Origin: Tropicimonas sediminicola
GTDB taxonomy: Bacteria; Pseudomonadota; Alphaproteobacteria; Rhodobacterales; Rhodobacteraceae
Direction: 5' to 3'
Length of the DNA stretch: 64,000 nucleotides
NCBI RefSeq assembly: GCF_900188335.1
Contig: NZ_FZOY01000001.1
Coordinates: 62,001-126,000 of the forward strand
Shown here: positions 23,987-32,044 of the stretch, one piece after another
Layout: each line of letters begins with the position of its first letter
Numbering within the stretch: position 1 is the first letter of the stretch
Position numbers and translations under genes: made by a program
Notes under the pieces: generated by a model
What the model was told of the DNA's origin: nothing
The model's input: the letters and a program-made list of their open reading frames with translations, nothing else
Databases searched by the model: none

Positions 23987-26028
23987 TGGGTATCCTCCGT
24001 GTCGCCGTCGCCGCTGTCGTCGGCCGGCTGGTCGTCTGCTTCTTCGTTGCTCGCGGGAGCGGCGCCCGAGGTGGCGTCGAGTTCCTCGGCCTCGCCTTCG
24101 GCCTCGGGCGCGTCCGCCTCGTCCGTCTCGGCACCCTCTTCAGGCTGCTCCGCGTCTTCGGCGGCTTCGTCGGAGCCTTCCTCCGCCTCGGCGCTGTCCT
24201 CGTCCTCGGTCACCAGCCGGAACTCGATCCGGCGGTTGGCCTCGCGGCCCTCTTCGATGTCGTTGTCGGCGATCGGTTCGCTTTCGCCATAGCCGCGGGC
24301 GGTGATGCCGGAGGTCAGCACCCGCCGGGCGATCAGCGCCTGCAGCACCGAGTCGGCCCGTGCCTGGGACAGGTCGAGGTTCATCTCCTCGCGGCCCTGG
24401 CTGTCGGTATGCCCGGCGATCTCGATCTCCATCTCGACGTCGCGGCAGGATTTCAGGATGTCCGCGATCTGGGAGATCAGGCGGATCGCCGAACCCGCCA
24501 CCTCGGTCGAGCCGGGCTCGAAAGAGATCTTCTCCTGCGCCTGCACGGCAATCACGCGGGCGATGCATTCCTCGGGCGTCGGCAGTTCGACCACCGGATC
24601 GAGAGATTCGTCATAGGTGACGTCGATCGCGTATTTCTGCGAGTTGCCGAGCTTCTCCTCCAGCGTCCGGGCGACGGCGGCCTGGCTGTCGGCGTTGCCG
24701 GAGGTGCCGCGCACATCGACGAAATCGGCGGTGACGGTGACCGAGCCGTGTTCCAGCTCGGTGAGCGCCTCGAGCCCGGCCAGCACGCGCACCGGCCATT
24801 CCTCCGGCAGACCGTCGTCGATCCGCGTGGCGGTGTAGACGGTGCCGACGCCGAACCGCGCCTTGGCGTAGCTCTCCACGGTGTTGCGCACGAGGGGGTT
24901 GTTGAGCCGGCCGCGCAGCTGCACCTGGCCCTCGGGACTGCGGGTGGCCGAGAATTCCGGCGGAGCGGCCTCTGCCTCGTCATCCTCCGGCGTGGCGGGC
25001 TCCGGCAGGACGGAATGCAGCGAAAAGACGTCCGGCAGGTTGGATTCCAGCTCGCCGACGATCCGGTCGAATACCGCCTGCGGTGTCTCTTCCGGTGCGA
25101 TAAGCGTGACATCGGCGTCGGCATAGGTGATCGAGCCGCCGCCCAGTTCGGAGACGGCCTTGATGCCGAGGATGGTCGCGTTGGTCCAGTCCGGGCTCGG
25201 GACGCCAAGCGCCAGCGTACAGTCCAGGCCCTCGGTCAGGCCGGCCTCGGCGGCGGCCTGCAGGATGCGGCCCTGGTTGCGCTCGGTGTCGACCGAGCAG
25301 GCATCGAACCGCGGCTGGCCGTCGTCGATCAGGAAACGCAGGGTGAACGGGGTCACCACGGGCCGGGGCGCCGTGATGTTGACGCGGACGTTGACGCTGG
25401 AGGGAACCCGCCGGTTGATGAGGGTCTCGAAGGATTGCTTCTGTTCCTCGGAATCGGCGATCGCGTCGATCGTGACCCTGCCGGACGAGATCGAGACCTT
25501 TGACCGCGGCAGCCGCGACAGCGCCGTCAGCCCGTATTGCACCGACGCGTCCCAGCCGCGCGGCTCGGGGTAGCTGGCGACCTCGAGCAGGTCCGTGACC
25601 TGGGCGCCGCTGGCCATCTCGGTGATGGTCTTGACCGTCGCCTCGCGGTCGAAGCTTTCGGGGACGAGGCCGATCAGGGTCACGCCCTCGTCGTTGCGCA
25701 TGATCTCGATGGAGAACTTCGGGGGGGCGAGCGGCTCGGTCGGGGTCACGGTCGTTCCGTCGACGATCCGGGTCGCCTCGACCATGGTGCCGGCGATGTG
25801 CAGCGCGTTGAAGCGCTGCGCCTCGGTCGGGGCAATGCCGCCGATGTGAACCTGCAGGCCGTCGGTGTTGACATCGGCCCATTCATGGCCGGCTTCGATC
25901 AGCGCGATGCGGACCGCATCCCCGGACCGGGTCTCGATCGTGTTCGCCGCGAGGGTGGCGACGATCCAGCACCCGATGGCTGCAAGGAAGAGCGAGACGG
26001 CGGAGATGATCTTCGGACCCAGGCGCAT
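23983..26028 (-). CDS. OmpA-domain envelope protein with BON-like repeats and acidic tail
   Basis: This 681-residue protein has an N-terminal signal anchor (about 8-30). Several repeated alpha/beta modules reminiscent of BON/ArfA-type domains follow (for example GLQVHIGGIAPTEAQRFNAL and GVTLIGLVPESFDREATV). An OmpA-like peptidoglycan-binding domain lies at about 510-606 (ISFEPGSTEVAG, IAGHTDSQG, NLDLSQARADSVLQAL, GYGESEPIADN, NRRIEFRL). It then has a 75-residue tail (607-681) with 34 Asp/Glu and no Lys/Arg. The protein should link the inner membrane to peptidoglycan. GAGGAAG precedes the ATG. The tail after the OmpA domain is unusual. Confidence 0.85.
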   Translation of the reverse strand: MRLGPKIISAVSLFLAAIGCWIVATLAANTIETRSGDAVRIALIEAGHEWADVNTDGLQVHIGGIAPTEAQRFNALHIAGTMVEATRIVDGTTVTPTEPLAPPKFSIEIMRNDEGVTLIGLVPESFDREATVKTITEMASGAQVTDLLEVASYPEPRGWDASVQYGLTALSRLPRSKVSISSGRVTIDAIADSEEQKQSFETLINRRVPSSVNVRVNITAPRPVVTPFTLRFLIDDGQPRFDACSVDTERNQGRILQAAAEAGLTEGLDCTLALGVPSPDWTNATILGIKAVSELGGGSITYADADVTLIAPEETPQAVFDRIVGELESNLPDVFSLHSVLPEPATPEDDEAEAAPPEFSATRSPEGQVQLRGRLNNPLVRNTVESYAKARFGVGTVYTATRIDDGLPEEWPVRVLAGLEALTELEHGSVTVTADFVDVRGTSGNADSQAAVARTLEEKLGNSQKYAIDVTYDESLDPVVELPTPEECIARVIAVQAQEKISFEPGSTEVAGSAIRLISQIADILKSCRDVEMEIEIAGHTDSQGREEMNLDLSQARADSVLQALIARRVLTSGITARGYGESEPIADNDIEEGREANRRIEFRLVTEDEDSAEAEEGSDEAAEDAEQPEEGAETDEADAPEAEGEAEELDATSGAAPASNEEADDQPADDSGDGDTEDTQ

Positions 26029-26155
26029 GCGTTCACTTCTTCCTCATTCCCTGTCCGGTTGTCTTAGTGGGCCAAGGCATTGGGATCAATCGCCGCGACC
26101 CCCGCCAGACAGGCGGGGAGCCGCCGATTCACGACCGCGTGAGATCGTCCGGGCG

Positions 26156-27148
26156 TCAGACGAGAAGCGCCAGCAGGAACGCCGCGACCAGGATCATCCC
26201 GGTCTGCGTGAGCGCGCGGAAGGTCGAGAGGCACGACGCTGGGTCGGAGATGTCGAGCCGGGCGGTCTGCCAGGTCATGTGCAGACCCATCCCCCAGGCC
26301 CCGACAAGCGCGATGGCGAGCGCCAGCGGATTGCCCGCCGGGGCGAAGGCAAGGATCACGCCGACGGTCATCATCAGCACCGTGCTCATCATGAACAGCC
26401 GCAGCCAGCCGGGCGTCTCGTCGCCGAACAGCCGCGCGGTGGATTTCACGCCGATCAGCGTGTCGTCCTCGATGTCCTGGTGGGCGTAGATCGTGTCGTA
26501 GTAGAGCGTCCAGAAGACCCCGCCGAAGAACAGGAACAGCGGCGCGAGGCTGATCTCGCCGGTATGGGCCGCCCAGGCGACCAGCACACCCCAGTTCAGG
26601 TTCAGGCCGAGAATCAGCTGCGGCCACCAGGTGAAGCGCTTGCCGAACGGGTAGAGCGCCACGAGGCCGAGCGAGGCGATGCCGATCCAGATCGCGGTGG
26701 CGTTGAAGGTGAGCAGGATCAGGAAAGCCAGCAGAAGCTGGATTCCCATCCAGATCATCGCGTTCTTCACGGTCACCTGGCCTGAGGGCAGGGGGCGCGA
26801 CTTGGTGCGTTCCACCCGCGCGTCGATCTCGCGGTCGGTGATGTCGTTCCAGGTGCAGCCCGCGCCGCGCATCAGCACCGCGCCGAGCACGACCGCGATG
26901 GCGATCCACCAGTCGACGGCCCGCCAGCCCGTGGCCGCGGCGGCGGCCAGCAGCCCCCACCAGCTCGGGATGATCAGCGTCCAGAACCCCACCGGACGGT
27001 CGGCCCGCGACAGGCGCAGGTAGGGGCGCAGCACCGGTGGCGAAACGCCGTCGACCCAGTTGCCGGCGACGGCATCCGAGACCGCGCCCGGAACCGGGGC
27101 TGGGGAGGTTTCGGGGGTGCTCTCTGGCGTCTTTGGCAAGTCGGTCAT
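26156..27148 (-). CDS. ubiA: 4-hydroxybenzoate polyprenyltransferase
   Basis: This 330-residue inner-membrane enzyme joins the polyprenyl chain to 4-hydroxybenzoate in ubiquinone synthesis. The first Asp-rich motif is NDITDREID and the second YAHQDIEDD; both bind Mg-diphosphate. The substrate stretch LRLSRADRPVGFW is typical. The first about 40 residues are Pro/Thr-rich and probably disordered, longer than in E. coli UbiA. The start is 31 bases from the divergent rsmE start. The chain-making enzyme IspB is encoded in the same window. Confidence 0.95.
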   Translation of the reverse strand: MTDLPKTPESTPETSPAPVPGAVSDAVAGNWVDGVSPPVLRPYLRLSRADRPVGFWTLIIPSWWGLLAAAAATGWRAVDWWIAIAVVLGAVLMRGAGCTWNDITDREIDARVERTKSRPLPSGQVTVKNAMIWMGIQLLLAFLILLTFNATAIWIGIASLGLVALYPFGKRFTWWPQLILGLNLNWGVLVAWAAHTGEISLAPLFLFFGGVFWTLYYDTIYAHQDIEDDTLIGVKSTARLFGDETPGWLRLFMMSTVLMMTVGVILAFAPAGNPLALAIALVGAWGMGLHMTWQTARLDISDPASCLSTFRALTQTGMILVAAFLLALLV

Positions 27149-27179
27149 ATGGTCCGCCCGGAAATTGGGAACAGGGTCG

Positions 27180-27893
27180 ATGGCTAAGGTCCGTCTGTAT
27201 GTAGAACAAAGCCTCCGTCAGGGGGAAGGCGTTTCACTGACGCGGGAGCAGGCGCATTACCTGTTCGGCGTGATGCGGCTCGGCGTGGGGGACGAGGTCC
27301 TGCTCTTCGATGGCCGTTCGGGCGAGTTCCGGGCCGAGGTGGGCGAGGCCGGCAAGCGCGGCGGAACGCTGCTCTGCGCCGAACAGACGAGGCCGCTCCA
27401 GACCCCGCCGGACCTGTGGCTGATGTTCGCGCCGATCAAGAAGGCGCGCACCGACTTCATCGTGGAGAAGGCCGCCGAGATGGGCGCGGCGCGGATCTGC
27501 CCGGTGCAGACCGAATTCACCAATTCCGAGCGAATCCGCCGCGACCGGCTGCAGGCGCACGCCGTCGAGGCGGCCGAGCAATGCGGCGGAACCTTCGTGC
27601 CGGAGGTCGCCGAGCTTGCCCGGCTCGACCGGGTGCTGGCGGACTGGCCGGAGGAGCGCCGGCTGATGTTCTGCGACGAGACGCTGGTAGGTGCCGGCGA
27701 GGCGCTGGCCGGCGCGCCCGGCCCCTGGGCGATCCTGATCGGGCCGGAGGGCGGCTTTTCGGAATCCGAGCGGGTGCGGCTACGTGCCATGCCGCAGGCG
27801 GTTGCCGTGAGCCTCGGGCCGCGTATCCTGAGAGCGGACACCGCTGCTGTCGCGGCGATGACGCTGTGGCAGAGCCACCTGGGAGACTGGTGA
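27180..27893 (+). CDS. rsmE: 16S rRNA (uracil1498-N3)-methyltransferase
   Basis: This 237-residue SPOUT-class methyltransferase modifies U1498 in 16S rRNA. An N-terminal PUA-like domain (about 1-70) is followed by the trefoil-knot domain. Characteristic blocks are FAPIKKARTDFIVEKAAEMG, the AVEAAEQCGG stretch and the SAM-binding ILIGPEGGFSESE and LGPRILRADTAAVAA. The start at 27180 begins MAKVRLYVEQ; earlier open frame overlaps ubiA and is not homologous. It overlaps the next gene by one base (TGATG). Confidence 0.95.
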   Translation: MAKVRLYVEQSLRQGEGVSLTREQAHYLFGVMRLGVGDEVLLFDGRSGEFRAEVGEAGKRGGTLLCAEQTRPLQTPPDLWLMFAPIKKARTDFIVEKAAEMGAARICPVQTEFTNSERIRRDRLQAHAVEAAEQCGGTFVPEVAELARLDRVLADWPEERRLMFCDETLVGAGEALAGAPGPWAILIGPEGGFSESERVRLRAMPQAVAVSLGPRILRADTAAVAAMTLWQSHLGDW

Positions 27894-28756
27894 TGGAATT
27901 CCGTCCCGCAACCCTCCACGATACCGCTTCGATCGACACTTTCCTGCGTGCGCGATCCGACACCTCGATGTTCCTGCGCTCCAACCTGCGCGCCTTTGGC
28001 CCCTGCGGCGGCAAGGCGCCCCACGCCACGCGGATGTGGCTTCAGTCGGAGGCCGGTGGAGCGCTCTGCGGCGTCTTGGGGATCAGCACGGCGGGTTTCG
28101 TCCTCGTGCAGCTCCCCGGCGGCGCCGAGCCCGTCGAGTTGCGGCGCGTCCTCTGCGGCGCGGAGATCAAGGGCATCCTCGGGGCCAGTGACCAGGCCCG
28201 CGCGGTGCAGCAGGCGCTTGCGCTCGGCGCCGCGCCGGCCAAGCTCGACGACGACGAGCCGCTCTATTCGCTCGATCTCGATCACCTCTGGGTGCCGCCC
28301 GGCGAGACCAGGCTCCGCCGCGCGCTGCCGTCCGACCGCGATCTGCTGATCAACTGGCGCGAGGAATACCTCGTCGAGACGATCCATTTCTCGCCAGAGG
28401 AGGCGATCGAGACCGCGCCCGGCGATATCGACGGCATGATGGAGCGCGGCGCACTGATGCTGTTGCAGGACACCAGCGGCACGCCCTGCGCGATGACCTC
28501 GTTCAATGCGATCCTGCCCGACATGGTGCAGATCGGGAACGTCTTCACACCGGACGAGAAGCGCGGGCAGGGCCATGCCCGCCGCGCCGTGGCGCTGCAT
28601 CTCGAACGGGCCCGTGCGGCCGGCGTGGAACGCGCCATGCTTTTTGCCTCCGGTCCGGCGGCCTCCCGGGCCTACGAGGCGATCGGCTTCGACCGCATCG
28701 GCCGCTTCACGCTGCTCATTTTCGAGCAGCCGCAGACGATCTGCGCCGCGGCATGA
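27893..28756 (+). CDS. GNAT-family acetyltransferase with two GNAT-like halves
   Basis: This 287-residue protein has a C-terminal GNAT domain (about 140-280) with the acetyl-CoA loop VFTPDEKRGQGHARRAV and the terminal AYEAIGFDRIGRF motif. The N-terminal half (1-130) looks like a degenerate GNAT-type domain lacking the acetyl-CoA loop, as in other two-domain acetyltransferases. Its substrate is unknown. It lies between rsmE and a membrane protein with overlaps on both sides, forming a three-gene unit. Confidence 0.8.
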   Translation: MEFRPATLHDTASIDTFLRARSDTSMFLRSNLRAFGPCGGKAPHATRMWLQSEAGGALCGVLGISTAGFVLVQLPGGAEPVELRRVLCGAEIKGILGASDQARAVQQALALGAAPAKLDDDEPLYSLDLDHLWVPPGETRLRRALPSDRDLLINWREEYLVETIHFSPEEAIETAPGDIDGMMERGALMLLQDTSGTPCAMTSFNAILPDMVQIGNVFTPDEKRGQGHARRAVALHLERARAAGVERAMLFASGPAASRAYEAIGFDRIGRFTLLIFEQPQTICAAA

Positions 28757-29280
28757 GCTTCATCCGTCCCGAACTTGCGCGCGCCGCCGCCCGCTGGCGC
28801 GAGGTTCTGGCCGCACTGGCCGGCGCGCTCGCAGGGATCTGGCTCGCCCGGCTCGGCGGCCCGGCGATGTTCGTGCTTGGCGGGATCGTCACCCTGGCCT
28901 CGCTGGCGCTCGCGGTGCTGGCATGGCGGCGGGCGCGGTTTCGGCTCGAGGTCGACGCGCCCGGCGTGGTCAAGGTCGACGAGGGCCGGATCTTCTACAT
29001 GGGGCCGGTGACCGGCGGGGCGGTCGACCTGTCGGAACTGGTCGAGCTTTCGATTCTGGATGTCGCGGGCGGCCGCCGCTGCTGGCTGCTGCGCCAGGCC
29101 GATGGACACGCGCTGCTGGTGCCACTGGCAGCCGCCGGAGCCGAGATGCTCTACGATCAATTTGCCGTGTTGCCGGGCATCGAGAATGCCGCCCTGATGT
29201 CGGCGCTGGAGGGCGATGCGACACAGGCCCGGCGCATCTGGACGCGCTCCGGCCCGGTGCAGGAACTGCTGACCGACTGA
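28753..29280 (+). CDS. Hypothetical two-helix membrane protein
   Basis: This 175-residue protein overlaps the acetyltransferase gene by four bases. Two N-terminal membrane helices (about 17-35 and 39-58) precede a soluble domain containing VDLSELVELSILD and CWLLRQADGHALLVPLAAAG, a beta-rich pattern similar to bacterial PH-like domains. No close functional assignment is possible. Confidence 0.7.
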   Translation: MSFIRPELARAAARWREVLAALAGALAGIWLARLGGPAMFVLGGIVTLASLALAVLAWRRARFRLEVDAPGVVKVDEGRIFYMGPVTGGAVDLSELVELSILDVAGGRRCWLLRQADGHALLVPLAAAGAEMLYDQFAVLPGIENAALMSALEGDATQARRIWTRSGPVQELLTD

Positions 29281-29423
29281 CGCCGCCCGCCCGTGCGGGC
29301 CGGTTTCGCCGCGCTGGCGCGCGTCGACCGGCGGGGCGCCTCGCTTCGCTCGGCGCCCCTTGACTTGTCGCTCCACGCGTCGCACCTAACCCCGAACGCG
29401 CGATTGCCCGGAGACCCTACCCG

Positions 29424-30794
29424 ATGTCCATCCCCCAGTCCGGCGGCGGCCCGATCGAACGGTACGAACAACTCGTCGAATACCTCGAAAGCGGCTGCAA
29501 GCCCAAGGACCAGTGGCGGATCGGCACCGAACATGAGAAGTTCGGCTATTGCCGCGACACGCTCCTGCCGCTGCCCTACGATGGCCCGCGCTCGATCAAG
29601 GCGATGCTGGAAGGGCTGCGCGACCGCTACGGCTGGGAGCCGATCTTCGAGCAGGACAATATCATCGGGCTGGAGCTGAACGGGGCCAATATCAGCCTCG
29701 AGCCCGGCGGGCAGCTTGAGCTTTCCGGCGCGCCGCTCCGGTCGATCCACGAGACCTGCGACGAGGTGAACGAGCACCTGCGTGAGGTGAAGACCGTGGC
29801 CGACGAGATCGGCGCCGGTTTCATCGGCCTCGGTGCGGCGCCCACCTGGACCCACGCGCAGATGCCCCAGATGCCCAAGGGGCGCTATCGGCTGATGACC
29901 GATTACATGGACAGCGTCGGCGAGCTGGGCAAGCAGATGATGTACCGCACCTGCACCGTGCAGGTGAACCTAGACTTCGCCTCCGAGGCCGACATGGTCG
30001 AGAAGCTGCGGGTCGCGCTCGCGCTGCAGCCGGTCGCCACCGCGCTCTTCGCCAACTCGCCGTTCCTCGAGGGCAAGCCCAACGGCCACAAGTCCTGGCG
30101 CTCACGCATCTGGCGCAACCTCGATGATGCCCGCACCGGGATGCTGCCCTTCGTCTTCGAGGAGGGGTTCGGCTTCGAGCAATGGGTCGATTACGCGCTC
30201 GATGTGCCGATGTATTTCGTCTACCGGGACGGCAAGTACATCAACGCGCTCGGCCAGTCCTTCCGTGACTTCCTGAAGGGCGAGCTGCCGGCGCTGCCCG
30301 GCGAGACGCCCACGCTGTCGGACTGGGCCGATCACCTGACGACGATCTTCCCCGAGGCGCGGATCAAGAAATACATGGAGATGCGCGGCGCCGATGGCGG
30401 CCCCTGGCGGCGGCTCTGCGCGCTGCCCGCGTTCTGGGTCGGCCTGCTTTACGACCAGGGCGCGATGGACGCCGCATGGGACCTGGTGAAAGGGCTCGAT
30501 GCCGAAACCCGCGAGGGTCTGCGCGTGGGCGCTTCGATCCATGGCTTGCAGGGCGAAAGCAACGGCGTGCGCCTGCAGGACCTCGCCCGCGAGTCGGTGG
30601 CGATCGCCATGTCCGGCCTGAAGGCCCGCGCGATCCCCGGTGCCGGCGGCTTGGTGCCCGACGAAACCCATTTCCTCAACGCCCTGCAGGACAGCGTCGA
30701 AACCGGCCGCGTGCCGGCGGACGAGCTGCTGGAGCATTTCCACGGTGACTGGGGCGGCGACCTGAACCGCGTCTTCGCCGAATATTCCTACTGA
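29424..30794 (+). CDS. gshA: Glutamate--cysteine ligase (plant/alphaproteobacterial type)
   Basis: This 456-residue cytoplasmic enzyme performs the first step of glutathione synthesis, ATP-dependent gamma-glutamylcysteine formation. The GCS2-type pattern is clear: WRIGTEHEKFGY, the LEPGGQLELSGAPL substrate block, GLGAAPTWTHAQMPQMPKGRY and FANSPFLEGKPNGHKSWRS. Length and motifs match the alphaproteobacterial/plant class rather than E. coli GshA. The 143-base leader upstream contains no gene; it holds a GC-rich hairpin near 29283-29302. Confidence 0.95.
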   Translation: MSIPQSGGGPIERYEQLVEYLESGCKPKDQWRIGTEHEKFGYCRDTLLPLPYDGPRSIKAMLEGLRDRYGWEPIFEQDNIIGLELNGANISLEPGGQLELSGAPLRSIHETCDEVNEHLREVKTVADEIGAGFIGLGAAPTWTHAQMPQMPKGRYRLMTDYMDSVGELGKQMMYRTCTVQVNLDFASEADMVEKLRVALALQPVATALFANSPFLEGKPNGHKSWRSRIWRNLDDARTGMLPFVFEEGFGFEQWVDYALDVPMYFVYRDGKYINALGQSFRDFLKGELPALPGETPTLSDWADHLTTIFPEARIKKYMEMRGADGGPWRRLCALPAFWVGLLYDQGAMDAAWDLVKGLDAETREGLRVGASIHGLQGESNGVRLQDLARESVAIAMSGLKARAIPGAGGLVPDETHFLNALQDSVETGRVPADELLEHFHGDWGGDLNRVFAEYSY

Positions 30795-30830
30795 ACGTTC
30801 GGGGCGCCGGTCCTGGCCCGGCGCTCCCAA

Positions 30831-31196
30831 CTACACGACGACGCGCGGCTCCGGGCCATACTGGTTTGGCCCCCGCGTGCCGGGCTGGATGAGCCAGTAG
30901 ATCAGCAACAGCGTCCCCAGGATCGGGATCAGGGCGATCAGCAGCCACCATCCCGATTTGTCGAGGTCATGCAGCCGTCGCACGCCCACCGCGATCGACG
31001 GCACCAGCAGGGCCAGCCCCCAGATCACGCCCAAAACGCCCATGTCGGGGCCAAAGACCATGCGGTCGAGCGACTGTGTCACCGCCGATCCGATCAGGTT
31101 GAACAAGGCGAACCACCAGTATTCGGGGCGCCGCGCCCGCCCGCTGAAAACCGCGTACTTGTTGAGACATGTGCGAACCGCGTCCTGGAATTTCAT
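30831..31196 (-). CDS. DUF805 membrane protein
   Basis: This 121-residue membrane protein of the DUF805 family has the YAVFSGRARRPEYWWFALFN start motif, the VRRLHDLDKSGWW block and LIYWLIQPGTRGPNQYGP at the end. There are about three or four hydrophobic segments. The function of the family is unknown. It lies downstream of plsY on the same strand, 55 bases away, and converges on gshA. Confidence 0.9.
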   Translation of the reverse strand: MKFQDAVRTCLNKYAVFSGRARRPEYWWFALFNLIGSAVTQSLDRMVFGPDMGVLGVIWGLALLVPSIAVGVRRLHDLDKSGWWLLIALIPILGTLLLIYWLIQPGTRGPNQYGPEPRVVV

Positions 31197-31251
31197 CGGG
31201 ACTCTCCGGGTAACTGCAACGACCTCAGGCTAGCCGTCGCCCGCTGGTCTG

Positions 31252-31854
31252 TCAGCCCCCGATGCGCGATTCCTCTCCGCGCCGCAGCCGGCGGATGTTC
31301 TCGGCATGCCGCACATAGACCAGCGATCCCAGAAGCAGGGCCAGCACGACCATCTGTGCCTGCCCGAACACCAGCATCCAGATCACCGAAAGCGCCGCCG
31401 CCACCAGGGCCGAGAGCGAGGAATAGCGGGTCACGACGGCCACCAGGAGCCAGGTCGCACAGCAGGCGAGCCCGACGCGCCAGTCGAGCGCCAGCAGCAC
31501 CCCGAGGAAGGTCGCGACGCCCTTGCCGCCCCGGAACCCCAGCCAGACCGGGTAGAGATGGCCGAGAAACGCGAAGAGCCCCGCCACCTGTGCCGCGTCC
31601 TCTCCCACGAGCGCCCGCGCGATCAGGACGGCAACACCGCCCTTGGCGGCATCGAAAACCAGGGTGAGGAAGGCCGCCAGCTTGTTGCCCGTCCTGAGCA
31701 CGTTGGTCGCCCCGATATTGCCCGAGCCGATCGCGCGCAGGTCTCCCAGCCCGAACAGTCGCGCCATCACGATCCCGAACGGGACCGAGCCGAGCAGATA
31801 GGCAAGCAGCGCGGTGGCGATCAGCGCGAGGCCGCCGGATTCGAGCGGTGGCAT
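31252..31854 (-). CDS. plsY: Acyl-phosphate:glycerol-3-phosphate acyltransferase
   Basis: This 200-residue inner-membrane enzyme acylates glycerol-3-phosphate from acyl-phosphate, the first step of phospholipid synthesis. The three PlsY motifs are present: GSGNIGATN, GFRGGKGVATFLG and the C-terminal VRHAENIRRL. There are five predicted membrane helices. AGGAG precedes the ATG. It follows pyrX on the same strand after a 190-base gap. Confidence 0.95.
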   Translation of the reverse strand: MPPLESGGLALIATALLAYLLGSVPFGIVMARLFGLGDLRAIGSGNIGATNVLRTGNKLAAFLTLVFDAAKGGVAVLIARALVGEDAAQVAGLFAFLGHLYPVWLGFRGGKGVATFLGVLLALDWRVGLACCATWLLVAVVTRYSSLSALVAAALSVIWMLVFGQAQMVVLALLLGSLVYVRHAENIRRLRRGEESRIGG

Positions 31855-31860
31855 GGCAAC

Positions 31861-31899
31861 TCCTGTCTTCTTCTGTCTTCAAATATCCCCGCCGGAGGC
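31861..31899. repeat. Rhodobacteraceae-type intergenic repeat, copy 1
   Basis: TCTTC-rich stretch followed by AAATATCCCCGCCGGAGGC. The AAATA(C/T)CCCC...GCCGGAGGC part matches copy 2 at 58505-58537 nearly exactly. It lies just upstream of plsY, in the pyrX-plsY gap. The rest of that 190-base gap is GC-rich and holds further GC-rich inverted repeats but no gene that I can support. Confidence 0.55.
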
Positions 31900-32044
31900 A
31901 TCCAAGTCCATGCGCGCGGCGCCCGTCGCCGCAGCCGCATGCGTATTGCGCCAGACCGGCCACAGGCTGCCGCCCGAAGGGCGGCGCGGCCCAACCCCGA
32001 GCCGGCGCGCAAGCGCCGGACGAGGGGGCGGGAGCGCCCCGGCG

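Noticed and set aside
29281-29423. A possible small gene or riboswitch in the leader of gshA
   Set aside because: Open frames there lack a ribosome site and consist of Arg/Ala-rich shadow sequence; no conserved riboswitch pattern was recognised.
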